A stretch of 64,000 bases of DNA, taken from the NCBI GenBank assembly GCA_945906815.1, contig CAMDRT010000002.1, forward strand, positions 158,776 to 222,775, given 5' to 3'. This stretch comes from Bordetella parapertussis (lineage in GTDB: Bacteria > Pseudomonadota > Gammaproteobacteria > Burkholderiales > SG8-41). Below are positions 7,567 to 15,693 of the stretch, piece by piece. The notes below the pieces were generated by a model. That model was not told the DNA's origin and did no database searches. It was given only the letters and a program-made list of their open reading frames with translations. Position 1 is the stretch's first letter. Each line of letters begins with the position of its first letter. The translations under genes were made by a program, and so were the position numbers.

Positions 7567-9119
7567 GCGTACTGGCTTCACTGTCGGAGAAATACCGCCA
7601 CAAGATCAAGACGGTAGATGAATTGATCGCGGCCATCGGGACCCGGCCACGGGTTAAAAAAGTCATCATGTGTCACGGCGTGTTTGACGTGGTACATCCC
7701 GGACACCTGCGTCACCTGCTCTACGCGAAGAGCAAGGCCGATATCCTGGTCACCAGTATTACCGCGGATGCGCATATCAGCAAAGGCGTGTATCGCCCGC
7801 ATGTGCCGCAGGATTTGCGTGCGCTGAATCTGGCGGCATTCGAAACCGTGGATTATGTGTTGATCGATCAAAACGCAACGCCGCTGGAGAACATTGCGCG
7901 CCTGCAGCCAGATTTTTTCGCCAAGGGCTACGAATACACGGAAAGCGGCGTCGCCCAGAAAACACTGGAAGAAGCGGAAATACTGCGCCGCTACGGCGGC
8001 GAAATCATCTTCACCCCCGGCGATATTGTTTATTCCTCGTCGAGTCTGATCAATTTGGCGCCGCCGTCGATACGCACCGAAAAGCTGCTGACCTTCATGG
8101 AGAATGAGCAGCTGACCTTCGACTCGCTGCGTAACAGCCTGTCGCAACTCAAGGGCAAGCGGGTGCATGTGGTTGGCGACACCATCGTCGACAGCTACAC
8201 GCAGACGGCCATGATCGGCGGACAAACCAAGACCCCCACCATGAGCGTGCTGTATGAGCGGCGCGATGATTTCATCGGCGGCGCCGCGGTGGTGGCGGAA
8301 CATCTGCGCGCGGCAGGTGCGGAAGTCCATTTTTCCACGGTGTTGGGTGACGACAAGCTCAAAGACTTTGTGCTGGCGGGCCTGGCGAAATCCGGGGTAA
8401 CGTGTCATCCCATCATCGACGCGACACGCCCCACCACCCATAAGAACGCCATCGTCGCCGGCGGCTACCGGCTGCTGAAAATTGACACGCTGGATAACCG
8501 CTCGATCTCGGATGAGATCGTGCAGAAGCTGAAAAACACCATTGCTTCCATCGCCTGCGATGCGGTGGTATTCAGCGACTTTCGCCACGGCATCTTCAAC
8601 CGGCGCACCCTGCCCGCGCTGATCTCGGGCATACCGGCGGGCGCATACAAAGTTGCCGATAGCCAGGTGGCCAGCCGCTGGGGCAACATCACTGAATTCA
8701 AAGGATTTGATCTGATCACCCCCAACGAGCGGGAAGCGCGCTTTGCGCTCGCCGATCAGGATTCCGGCATACGTCCGCTGGCATCAACGCTGTATGACAC
8801 CGCTCAATGTAAAACGCTGATCCTCAAGCTGGGCGAACGCGGCGTGCTGACCTGCCGCAGCAGCGATCATGAATCACTCGATTCGTTTGTGGTGGTGGAT
8901 AGTTTTGTCGATCATGTGGTCGACGCCGTGGGTGCCGGCGACGCCTTGCTGGCCTATGCCACCCTGTCGAAGCTGACCACGGGTTCTGATGCCGTTGCAA
9001 CCATACTGGGTTCGCTGGCGGCAGCTTGCGAATGTGAGTACGACGGGAACATACCCATCACGCCGGAAGATGTCCGCCGCAAGCTGGACGCCATCGAGCG
9101 GCAGGCCCACTACACCTGA
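7563..9119 (+). CDS. HldE-like bifunctional protein with inverted order: nucleotidyltransferase then PfkB kinase
   Basis: 518 aa from GTG 7563, which overlaps the previous stop (GTGA) and has a G-rich ribosome-binding site; the open frame extends back to 7482 but that part is antisense-like filler. Residues 1-190 are a cytidylyltransferase-type domain with CHGVFDVVHPGH (the HxGH signature at 45-48). From about residue 200 a ribokinase/PfkB domain starts with VHVVGDTIVDSY and ends with DAVGAGDALLAY. E. coli HldE carries the same activities as kinase first, transferase second. The protein probably phosphorylates the anomeric carbon and then attaches a nucleotide, with GmhB acting between. The nucleotide (ADP, GDP or CDP) cannot be told from sequence. 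Confidence 0.82.
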   Translation: MSVLASLSEKYRHKIKTVDELIAAIGTRPRVKKVIMCHGVFDVVHPGHLRHLLYAKSKADILVTSITADAHISKGVYRPHVPQDLRALNLAAFETVDYVLIDQNATPLENIARLQPDFFAKGYEYTESGVAQKTLEEAEILRRYGGEIIFTPGDIVYSSSSLINLAPPSIRTEKLLTFMENEQLTFDSLRNSLSQLKGKRVHVVGDTIVDSYTQTAMIGGQTKTPTMSVLYERRDDFIGGAAVVAEHLRAAGAEVHFSTVLGDDKLKDFVLAGLAKSGVTCHPIIDATRPTTHKNAIVAGGYRLLKIDTLDNRSISDEIVQKLKNTIASIACDAVVFSDFRHGIFNRRTLPALISGIPAGAYKVADSQVASRWGNITEFKGFDLITPNEREARFALADQDSGIRPLASTLYDTAQCKTLILKLGERGVLTCRSSDHESLDSFVVVDSFVDHVVDAVGAGDALLAYATLSKLTTGSDAVATILGSLAAACECEYDGNIPITPEDVRRKLDAIERQAHYT

Positions 9120-9128
9120 GCGCCTGAG

Positions 9129-10061
9129 ATGCGTGCCATCGTCGTAGGCCTCGGCGTTCAGGGCAACAAGCGCCGCAAGTACGCCGGTGCGGATTTCGTC
9201 GCGGCAGTCGATCCCGTCAATCCCGAAGCGCATTACAAAAAGATCGAGGACGTTCCGCTGGGGGACTACGATGCGGCCTTGGCGTGCATCCCCGACGAGC
9301 CGAAGATGGCGGTACTGAGCTATCTTCTGCGTCATGGCAAACACGTGCTGGTGGAAAAACCGCTGTGGGCTGCGCATGACGCTGAAATTCAGCAACTCGA
9401 GAATCTGGCGCGCGCCGGCAATGCCGTTTGCTACACCGCTTACAACCACCGCTTCGAGCCGCATTACGCGCGTATGCGTGCGCTGATTCAATCCGGAAAA
9501 TTGGGCACTATCTACCGCTGCCGCATGTTTTACGGCAACGGCACGGCGCGCCTGGTGCGCGACTCGGCGTGGCGCGATCAGGGCGCGGGCGTGCTGCCCG
9601 ACCTCGGTTCGCACTTGCTGGACACCGCAAAATTCTGGTTTGGCGAGGTGGGCAAGGATTTTCAGGTAATTGCTGCACATTGCCATGAGAATCGTGCGCC
9701 CGACCATGTCGTCATTCTTTCCAAACGCACACAGCCGGTGATCGAGCTGGAAATGTCGCTGCTGTCATGGCGCAATCACTTTACCTGCGATATTTTCGCC
9801 GAAAATGGCAGCGCGCATATCCGCTCGCTGTGCAAATGGGGGCCGGCCACATTTACCCACCGCACGCGCGTGCTCCCCTCAGGACGGCCTATCGAGGCAG
9901 TAGAAACGCTGGAACTAGAGGATCCCACATGGGCGCTGGAGTATGCGCATTTCAAGTCACTCTGCGCGCAAGCCCACGCCACCAGCCTGGCCAACGACCG
10001 CTGGCTGAATAAACTATTGCGCGAGCTGGGCGAGGTCGCTATCACGGAGGCTGCAAGGTGA
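9129..10061 (+). CDS. Gfo/Idh/MocA family oxidoreductase
   Basis: 310 aa. An N-terminal Rossmann fold begins MRAIVVGLGVQG. The family signature EKPLWA (with the catalytic-site Lys) follows KHVLV near residue 77, YNHRFEPHY is the second signature, and DLGSHLLDTAKFWFG holds the substrate-binding histidine. These enzymes oxidise or reduce a hydroxyl of a sugar, often an NDP-sugar at C3, using NAD(P). The gene overlaps the next start (10058) by four bases. Inside this operon it probably makes a keto-sugar intermediate or reduces one; the position attacked is not readable. Confidence 0.85.
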   Translation: MRAIVVGLGVQGNKRRKYAGADFVAAVDPVNPEAHYKKIEDVPLGDYDAALACIPDEPKMAVLSYLLRHGKHVLVEKPLWAAHDAEIQQLENLARAGNAVCYTAYNHRFEPHYARMRALIQSGKLGTIYRCRMFYGNGTARLVRDSAWRDQGAGVLPDLGSHLLDTAKFWFGEVGKDFQVIAAHCHENRAPDHVVILSKRTQPVIELEMSLLSWRNHFTCDIFAENGSAHIRSLCKWGPATFTHRTRVLPSGRPIEAVETLELEDPTWALEYAHFKSLCAQAHATSLANDRWLNKLLRELGEVAITEAAR

Positions 10062-11329
10062 CCCGGCCGGTGATCGGCTTTGCGGGCATGACGCATCTCG
10101 GTATCAACTCCGCCGCAGGCGCTTTGGGCCACGGCTTTGAGAGCGTGTGTTTTGACGCGGATAGTGCACTGATACAGCGGCTCAAGGCGGGCCTACTGCC
10201 GGTGAGCGAGCCGGGGCTACAGGAGCTGCTCACGCAGCACGCCGGACGCGCGTTCTACAGCGACGCCATAAGCAGCCTGTCGCGCTGCGACGTGGTGTAT
10301 ATCGCCACCGATGTGCCTACCGATGATCAGGGCCAGAGTGATCTTTCCAGCATATCGTCATTGATCAACCAGGTGGCGGCAGTACTGGCGCCTCACGCCG
10401 TACTGGTGGTGCTGTGTCAGGTGCCGCCGGGGTTCACACGCGGCCTTGCAGTGCCTGTGCAACGCCTGTTCTATCAGGTCGAAACGCTGGTGTTCGGGCG
10501 CGCCGTCGAACGCGCCTTGCAGCCGGAACGTTTTATTGTGGGGTGTGCCGATCCATCTGCTGCGCTGCCCGCGGCCTACCTTGCGTTTTTGCAGTCGTTC
10601 GCCTGTCCCTTGCTGCTGATGCGTTATGAAAGCGCGGAGCTGGCGAAGATCGCGATCAATTGTTGTCTGGTGGCATCGGTGACGGTGGCGAATACACTGG
10701 CCGGTGTGGCAGAGCGTATCGGCGCCAACTGGCATGAGATAGTGCCGGCGCTCAAGCTCGACCGCCGCATCGGCCCGCACGCGTACCTGGCGCCGGGGCT
10801 GGGCCTGGCGGGCGGCAATCTGGAACGTGACCTGGCTACCGTATTACGCCTGGCGGGTGAAACCGGCAGCGAAGTGAGTCTGATTGAAGCGTTTGTGAAG
10901 AGCAGCCGCCATTGCCGGGACTGGGTGTTGCGCGCGCTGCATCGCGACGTGTTCGCTGTGAACCCGCGTCCCGCGATCAGCGTGCTCGGACTCGCCTACA
11001 AAGAAAACACCCGCTCCACCAAAAATTCGCCCGCGCTGGCGTTGCTTGAAAACCTGAAGCCGTGGCCGCTACGGGCATACGATCCGGCAGTAGCCGTTTG
11101 CGCTGACTATCATCCGCAACTCAGCGGCTGCGCGTCAGCGCTGGAAGCGGTGGCCGGCGCCGATGTGCTGATCGTCATGACGCCGTGGCCGGAATTTCGC
11201 ACGCTTAAGCCCGCCGCATTGGCCGCCGCCATGAACGGGCGACTGGTGATCGATCCCTACCGCGTGCTGGATGGCGAGGCCCTGCTCAATGCCGGGCTGC
11301 AGTACCTGACGCTGGGCAACGCACCATAA
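10058..11329 (+). CDS. UDP-glucose/GDP-mannose dehydrogenase homologue lacking the catalytic cysteine
   Basis: 423 aa from GTG 10058. The three-domain layout of nucleotide-sugar 6-dehydrogenases is kept: an N-terminal Rossmann domain, the central ESAELAKIAINCC helix with the conserved Lys197 and Asn201, and the C-terminal GLAYKENTRSTKNSPAL block. The active-site loop, normally GFGGSCFPKD, reads GLAGGNLERD (249-258), so Asn254 replaces the nucleophilic Cys. The catalytic STVP motif reads CQVP. Family knowledge says the Cys forms the thiohemiacetal needed for the second oxidation. The protein may therefore do a single two-electron oxidation, another reaction, or none. It lies between two other sugar-redox genes. 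Confidence 0.82.
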   Translation: MTRPVIGFAGMTHLGINSAAGALGHGFESVCFDADSALIQRLKAGLLPVSEPGLQELLTQHAGRAFYSDAISSLSRCDVVYIATDVPTDDQGQSDLSSISSLINQVAAVLAPHAVLVVLCQVPPGFTRGLAVPVQRLFYQVETLVFGRAVERALQPERFIVGCADPSAALPAAYLAFLQSFACPLLLMRYESAELAKIAINCCLVASVTVANTLAGVAERIGANWHEIVPALKLDRRIGPHAYLAPGLGLAGGNLERDLATVLRLAGETGSEVSLIEAFVKSSRHCRDWVLRALHRDVFAVNPRPAISVLGLAYKENTRSTKNSPALALLENLKPWPLRAYDPAVAVCADYHPQLSGCASALEAVAGADVLIVMTPWPEFRTLKPAALAAAMNGRLVIDPYRVLDGEALLNAGLQYLTLGNAP

Positions 11330-11346
11330 AACCGTACAATCCTCCC

Positions 11347-12216
11347 ATGCTGACTCACGAAAATCCTACCCCTATAAAACCCCGCCGCGTGGTCATCATC
11401 GGCGCCGGCGGCTTTGTCGGCGGCGCCATCCGCAAAGCGCTGTTGTCTGCAGCGATCGAGGTCCTCGCGTTAACGCGCAGGGAACTCGATCTGCTGGCCA
11501 GCGGCGCAGCAGAAAAATTGGCGCACCTGCTGCGGCCTGACGACAGCGTGGTGATGGTATCGGCGCTCGCGCCGGTAAAGACCGTGCCGATGCTGATGCA
11601 AAACCTCGCGATGGCGGAAGCGGTATGTGCGGCATTGTCGCAGGCGCCGATAGCACATCTGCTGTATATCAGTTCGGACGCGGTTTACTGCGACGACGCC
11701 AACCCGGTTACCGAGTCCTCCGCATGCGCGCCGTCCACCCTGCACGGCATGATGCACGCTGCGCGTGAGCTGATGTTAAAGAGCGCGACGGCGGCGCCGC
11801 TCGCCTGCCTGCGTCCGACGCTCATCTACGGCGCGGCTGATCCGCATGGCGGCTATGGCCCCAATCGCTTTCGCCGCCAGGCCGATCAAGGTGTACCCAT
11901 TTCAATTTTCGGCGAGGGCGAAGAGCGCCGCGATCACATCGCCGTGGAGGATGTGGCTGCACTGGCAGCGCTGCTGCTCACGCACAGGAGCCGTGGCGCT
12001 TTAAATGCGGTGACGGGTGTTTCAACGTCCTTCAGCGATATCGCACAAATCGTGGCGCGACTACACGGCGGGACGGTATTAAGCGTGCCGCGGCCCGGCC
12101 CGCGGCCGCACCTGCTGCACCGGTTTTTCGATATTACAAATTGTCATAAAGCGTTTCCTGAGTTTCGCTTTACACCGTTGGCGGTAGGTCTGGCGCGCGC
12201 CAGAGCCAGCCACTGA
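11347..12216 (+). CDS. SDR-family protein with altered catalytic pair (HxxxH in place of YxxxK)
   Basis: 289 aa. The dinucleotide-binding motif VIIGAGGFVGGAI (residues 16-28) is intact and YISSDAVY marks the Ser region. Where extended SDRs have YxxxK this protein has H133-G-M-M-H137, in LHGMMHAARE. The rest aligns with NDP-sugar reductases/epimerases, including LRPTLIYG and EERRDHIAVEDVA. It may be a reductase using a histidine, or a non-catalytic homologue. The gene starts 17 bases after the dehydrogenase homologue and precedes a methyltransferase by 11 bases, within one operon. Confidence 0.75.
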   Translation: MLTHENPTPIKPRRVVIIGAGGFVGGAIRKALLSAAIEVLALTRRELDLLASGAAEKLAHLLRPDDSVVMVSALAPVKTVPMLMQNLAMAEAVCAALSQAPIAHLLYISSDAVYCDDANPVTESSACAPSTLHGMMHAARELMLKSATAAPLACLRPTLIYGAADPHGGYGPNRFRRQADQGVPISIFGEGEERRDHIAVEDVAALAALLLTHRSRGALNAVTGVSTSFSDIAQIVARLHGGTVLSVPRPGPRPHLLHRFFDITNCHKAFPEFRFTPLAVGLARARASH

Positions 12217-12227
12217 GGAGAGTTTCC

Positions 12228-12881
12228 GTGGCTGAGATCAATCTACTGGCGCGTTTGCCAACCATCAAACGCAATATCGAAAAACGCAAGGAAGCACAGA
12301 CCGCAGAAAATATTGCCATTTCGCGGCAGTACGGGCAGCAATATTTCGACGGCCCGCGCGAGGTGGGTTATGGCGGTTATCGCTACGATGGGCGGTGGCT
12401 GCCAGTGGCCGAGGACTTCGTCCGCCATTTCAAGCTCAAGCCAGGTGACCGGGTGCTGGATGTGGGGTGCGCGAAGGGGTTTTTAGTCCAGGACCTGATG
12501 CAGGTGTGCCCCGGTCTGGAGGCGTTCGGGCTCGACATTTCCGAGTACGCGCTGATGCACTGCGAGCGCGCAGTGGCCGGCAGGCTGCATCTGGGCAGCG
12601 CCGACAAATTGCCGTTTCCCGACAACAGCTTCGACGCGGTAATTTCACTGAATACGATACACAATTTTGAACGGCATGATGCGGTGCGCGCGGTACGCGA
12701 GATCGAGCGGCTCGCGCCAGGAAAAGGGTTTATCCAGGTCGACTCGTACCGCACGCCCGAGCAGCGCGAGCTTTTCATGAGCTGGGTGCTCACCGCCAAA
12801 TTTCATGATTATCCCGACGGCTGGATGCAGCTCTTTAGCGCAGCGGGGTATACCGGCGACCACTTCTGGACTATACTTTAA
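12228..12881 (+). CDS. Class I SAM-dependent methyltransferase
   Basis: 217 aa; GTG start at 12228 with a clear GAGGAG ribosome-binding site at 12215-12220. SAM-binding motif I is VLDVGCAKGFL near residue 79, followed by FGLDIS and a UbiE-type block LPFPDNSFDAVIS. The N-terminal 50 residues are charged and helical, then RYDGRW precedes the methyltransferase core. It probably methylates a sugar hydroxyl or carbon of the polysaccharide precursor. The operon thus contains two methyltransferase types if the divergent C-methyltransferase gene at 2296-3477 is counted. Confidence 0.8.
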   Translation: MAEINLLARLPTIKRNIEKRKEAQTAENIAISRQYGQQYFDGPREVGYGGYRYDGRWLPVAEDFVRHFKLKPGDRVLDVGCAKGFLVQDLMQVCPGLEAFGLDISEYALMHCERAVAGRLHLGSADKLPFPDNSFDAVISLNTIHNFERHDAVRAVREIERLAPGKGFIQVDSYRTPEQRELFMSWVLTAKFHDYPDGWMQLFSAAGYTGDHFWTIL

Positions 12882-12914
12882 TAGACGCAACTGATTGTTT
12901 TAAAAGGAATATTA

Positions 12915-13904
12915 ATGAAGACCTACGCTGTCCTCGGCGCTGGCGGCTCGTTTGGCATCCACACCGCGCTGTATTTGCTGGACCACGCCGATCCCAAAAA
13001 GGTGATCGGCATAGGCCGCAATCCGCTGCGGCCAGAACCGTTTTCGCTGAATATCGAGAAGCGCAAGAACTTCAGCTACCACGCCTATCACCTCACCTAT
13101 GAGCTGGATGCGGTGCTGGAAGTGCTGGACAAGGAAAAACCCCAGGTCATTATTAATTATGCCGCACAAGGTGAAGGCGCGGTGTCGTGGAAAAAATCGT
13201 GGCGCTTCTTCGAGACCAATTCCATGGCGCTCGCCAAATTGAGCGAGGAACTCATGTCGCGGGACTATCTGGAGCGCTTCATCCAGATCGGCACCTCTGA
13301 ACTTTACGGCTCAGTGGATTTTGCCGCCAAGGAAACCACGCCCATCCAGGCCACCAGCCCCTACGCCGCTTCGAAGGCGGCGTTTGATATGTACTTGATG
13401 TCGGCGCACCGTTTTCTGAAGTTTCCGATGAATATCATCCGCCCCTCCAATGCGTATTGCCCGGGCCAACTGTTGCATCGTGTCATTCCCAAGACCATCG
13501 TTTGTGGATTGACTGGTCGCAAGCTGCCGTTGCAAGGCGGCGGACGCGCCGAAAAATCCTATATACATGCGCGTGATTTGGCGCGTGCCGTGTTGCTGGT
13601 GGCGGAAAAAGCGCCGTTGGGCGCGATTTACAACGCCGGCCCCAAGGATCCGACATCGATACGCCGTGTGGTTGAACTGACGGCGCAGGCACTGGGTATG
13701 CCGTTTGAACAAGTGTGTGAAATGACCGGGGATCGACTGGGTCAGGACTCACGCTACTGGCTGGATTCCAGCGCCATCAAAAACGACGTGGGCTGGGAAC
13801 CGCAAATCAGTTGGGAGGAGGGGCTGGCGGAAATGGTGGCCTGGGGCCGCAAGTACATCGATCAATTGCACGAGTGGCCCACTGATTACGTGTTGCGGGC
13901 ATGA
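12915..13904 (+). CDS. NAD-dependent epimerase/dehydratase (extended SDR) 3, sugar 4,6-dehydratase-like
   Basis: 329 aa. The Rossmann motif is GAGGSFGIHTALYLL. IGTSELYGS and SPYAASKAAFDMY give the Ser/Thr-Glu-Tyr-Lys set; the TSE triplet is typical of GDP-mannose and dTDP-glucose 4,6-dehydratases, and GGGRAEKSYIHARDLARA is the later family block. It probably makes a 4-keto-6-deoxy (or 6-deoxyheptose-type) intermediate that the reductases and methyltransferases of the operon could use. ATG 12915 is preceded by AAAAGGAAT. Its stop overlaps the ATG of the transketolase N-terminal subunit (ATGA, 13901-13904). Confidence 0.82.
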   Translation: MKTYAVLGAGGSFGIHTALYLLDHADPKKVIGIGRNPLRPEPFSLNIEKRKNFSYHAYHLTYELDAVLEVLDKEKPQVIINYAAQGEGAVSWKKSWRFFETNSMALAKLSEELMSRDYLERFIQIGTSELYGSVDFAAKETTPIQATSPYAASKAAFDMYLMSAHRFLKFPMNIIRPSNAYCPGQLLHRVIPKTIVCGLTGRKLPLQGGGRAEKSYIHARDLARAVLLVAEKAPLGAIYNAGPKDPTSIRRVVELTAQALGMPFEQVCEMTGDRLGQDSRYWLDSSAIKNDVGWEPQISWEEGLAEMVAWGRKYIDQLHEWPTDYVLRA

Positions 13905-14764
13905 GCGTGATCCCTACATCGCACACTATGAAGCATCCTGCCGCAGCACTGGATGTGGCGGCGGCACGGCGCCGTTGCCTGCACTACCGCCGCCGCATTC
14001 TTGATATTTCGCAGCAAGTCAGCGCGCTGCATGTGGCACCGGCGTTCTCCTGCCTGGAAATGGTGGATGTGGTGTATCACGCATTGATGCGGCGTGATCC
14101 CGCGTCCGCTGCGGCTGCGTTCCTGGATGGTTTTGTCATGTCCAAGGGCCACGGCTGTCTGTCGCAGTACGTGATGCTCGAAGAACTGGGCATTTTAATG
14201 CGCGATGACCTTGCTGCGTATTGCACACCCGCCGGACGGCTGGGCGCGCATCCCGACTACGGTGTGCCCGGCATCGAAGCATCGACCGGATCGCTGGGTC
14301 ACGGCATGGGCATAGCCACCGGCATGGCGTATGCGGAAAAAATCAAAGATACCGACCGGCAGATGTATGTGGTGTTGTCGGACGGGGAAATGCAGGAAGG
14401 ATCGACCTGGGAGTCGATGATGATGGCGGCGAACCTGGGGCTGGACAACCTGATCGCGCTGCTGGATCTGAACGATTTTCAGGGCCTGGGGCGCACCTCC
14501 GAGACCCATCCGCGCTTTTATCCGATACTCGACAAAGTGCAGGCCTTCGGCTGGGAAGCGGTGCAAGTCCATGGCCACGACGCGGCCGCCATACACCAGG
14601 CGATAGTGTCGCGGCAGGGTGACAAACCCTTTTTTCTGGTGGGCAAGACGGTAAAAGGCAAGGGCGTTTCCTACATGGAAAATGTTCCCATCTGGCATTA
14701 CCGTTCGCCCAACCAAGGCGAGTACCAACTAGCCCTGGCGGAACTGGCCGAGGTGGGGTCGTGA
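13901..14764 (+). CDS. Transketolase, N-terminal (ThDP pyrophosphate-binding) subunit
   Basis: 287 aa, the usual size of the split N-terminal subunit. GHG in MSKGHGCLSQY, GSLGHGMGIATGMAYA and the ThDP/metal motif SDGEMQEGSTWESMM...NLIALLDLN identify it. With the next gene it forms an alpha2beta2-type transketolase that transfers a two-carbon ketol unit. The pair lies in a sugar operon, so it may supply pentose/heptose phosphates for the GmhA-like enzyme, or attach a two-carbon branch to a keto-sugar; the sequence does not decide. Stop and next start overlap (GTGA at 14761). Confidence 0.88.
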   Translation: MSVIPTSHTMKHPAAALDVAAARRRCLHYRRRILDISQQVSALHVAPAFSCLEMVDVVYHALMRRDPASAAAAFLDGFVMSKGHGCLSQYVMLEELGILMRDDLAAYCTPAGRLGAHPDYGVPGIEASTGSLGHGMGIATGMAYAEKIKDTDRQMYVVLSDGEMQEGSTWESMMMAANLGLDNLIALLDLNDFQGLGRTSETHPRFYPILDKVQAFGWEAVQVHGHDAAAIHQAIVSRQGDKPFFLVGKTVKGKGVSYMENVPIWHYRSPNQGEYQLALAELAEVGS

Positions 14765-15678
14765 GAAACACTTTCGCCCACACTTTTTTCGAGGCGGCAA
14801 AACTCGACCCGCGCCTGTGCGTGGTGGTTGCCGACATCTCGCCGGCAGGCGCGATGGACAAATTTCGCCAAACCTTTCCGCGGCGCTTCATCAATACCGG
14901 GGTAGCCGAGCAGGTGATGATCGGCATGTGCGCCGGCATGGCGCTGCGCGGGCTGAGACCTTTCGCTTACACCATCGCGACCTTCACCCTGTTCCGTCCG
15001 TTTGAATTTGTGCGTGATGATCTGTGCTACCACAACCTGCCGGTAACCATCGTCGGCATCGGCGGCGGCGTTACCTATTCCACGCTCGGCGGTACCCACC
15101 ACGCACAGGAAGATGTGGCGATCGCCAGCGCGATTCCCAATATGGCGGTGATTGCGCCGTGCGATCCGGCGGAAACCACCGCCGCCACCCTGTGGTGTAC
15201 TCAACAGGAACGCGGGCCGGTATATCTGCGACTGGGCAAAGCAGGCGAGCCTGATTTGACATCCGGCGCCGCGGACCCCTTCGAGTTCGGGAAGATCCGT
15301 TATCTGCAACGCGGGCGCGATGTATGCATCATCGGCTATGGCTCCATACTGAAGCTGGGCAAGGATTTAGCGGCAGCCTTTGAGCGTCAGGGCAAATCCG
15401 TGTCGCTGATCTCCGCGCATACCGTCACGCCTTTCGACCAGGCGGGCGTGGCCGCGGCATTACACGCGCACAAACAAGTGGTGGTGATTGAGGAAATGGT
15501 GCCGCACGGCGGCCTCGGGTCGCGGGTCAAGGAAGTGGCATGGGACTCGCGCGCGACCTGCCGGCTGGATGCGTTTTCGCTGAAAGCGGAATTCATACAC
15601 AACTACGGCAGCCACGGCGATTTGCTGGCCGCTCACGGACTGGACCTGAAGTCCCTGAGCGTTGCGCTGGGCTTGTAG
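14761..15678 (+). CDS. Transketolase, C-terminal (pyrimidine-binding) subunit
   Basis: 305 aa from GTG 14761, coupled to the N-terminal subunit. The Glu that activates ThDP is in NTGVAEQVMIGMCAGMA, and TYSTLGGTHHAQEDVAI carries the active-site histidines. A C-terminal regulatory-type domain follows (VCIIGYGSILKLGKDLA, VVVIEEMVPHGGLGS). The protein resembles the C-terminal half of 1-deoxyxylulose-5-phosphate synthase and transketolase, and pairs with the gene just upstream. It is the last large enzyme of the heptose-type operon. See the N-terminal subunit for function. Confidence 0.88.
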   Translation: MRNTFAHTFFEAAKLDPRLCVVVADISPAGAMDKFRQTFPRRFINTGVAEQVMIGMCAGMALRGLRPFAYTIATFTLFRPFEFVRDDLCYHNLPVTIVGIGGGVTYSTLGGTHHAQEDVAIASAIPNMAVIAPCDPAETTAATLWCTQQERGPVYLRLGKAGEPDLTSGAADPFEFGKIRYLQRGRDVCIIGYGSILKLGKDLAAAFERQGKSVSLISAHTVTPFDQAGVAAALHAHKQVVVIEEMVPHGGLGSRVKEVAWDSRATCRLDAFSLKAEFIHNYGSHGDLLAAHGLDLKSLSVALGL

Positions 15679-15693
15679 CCACCCTGTGGCCAA

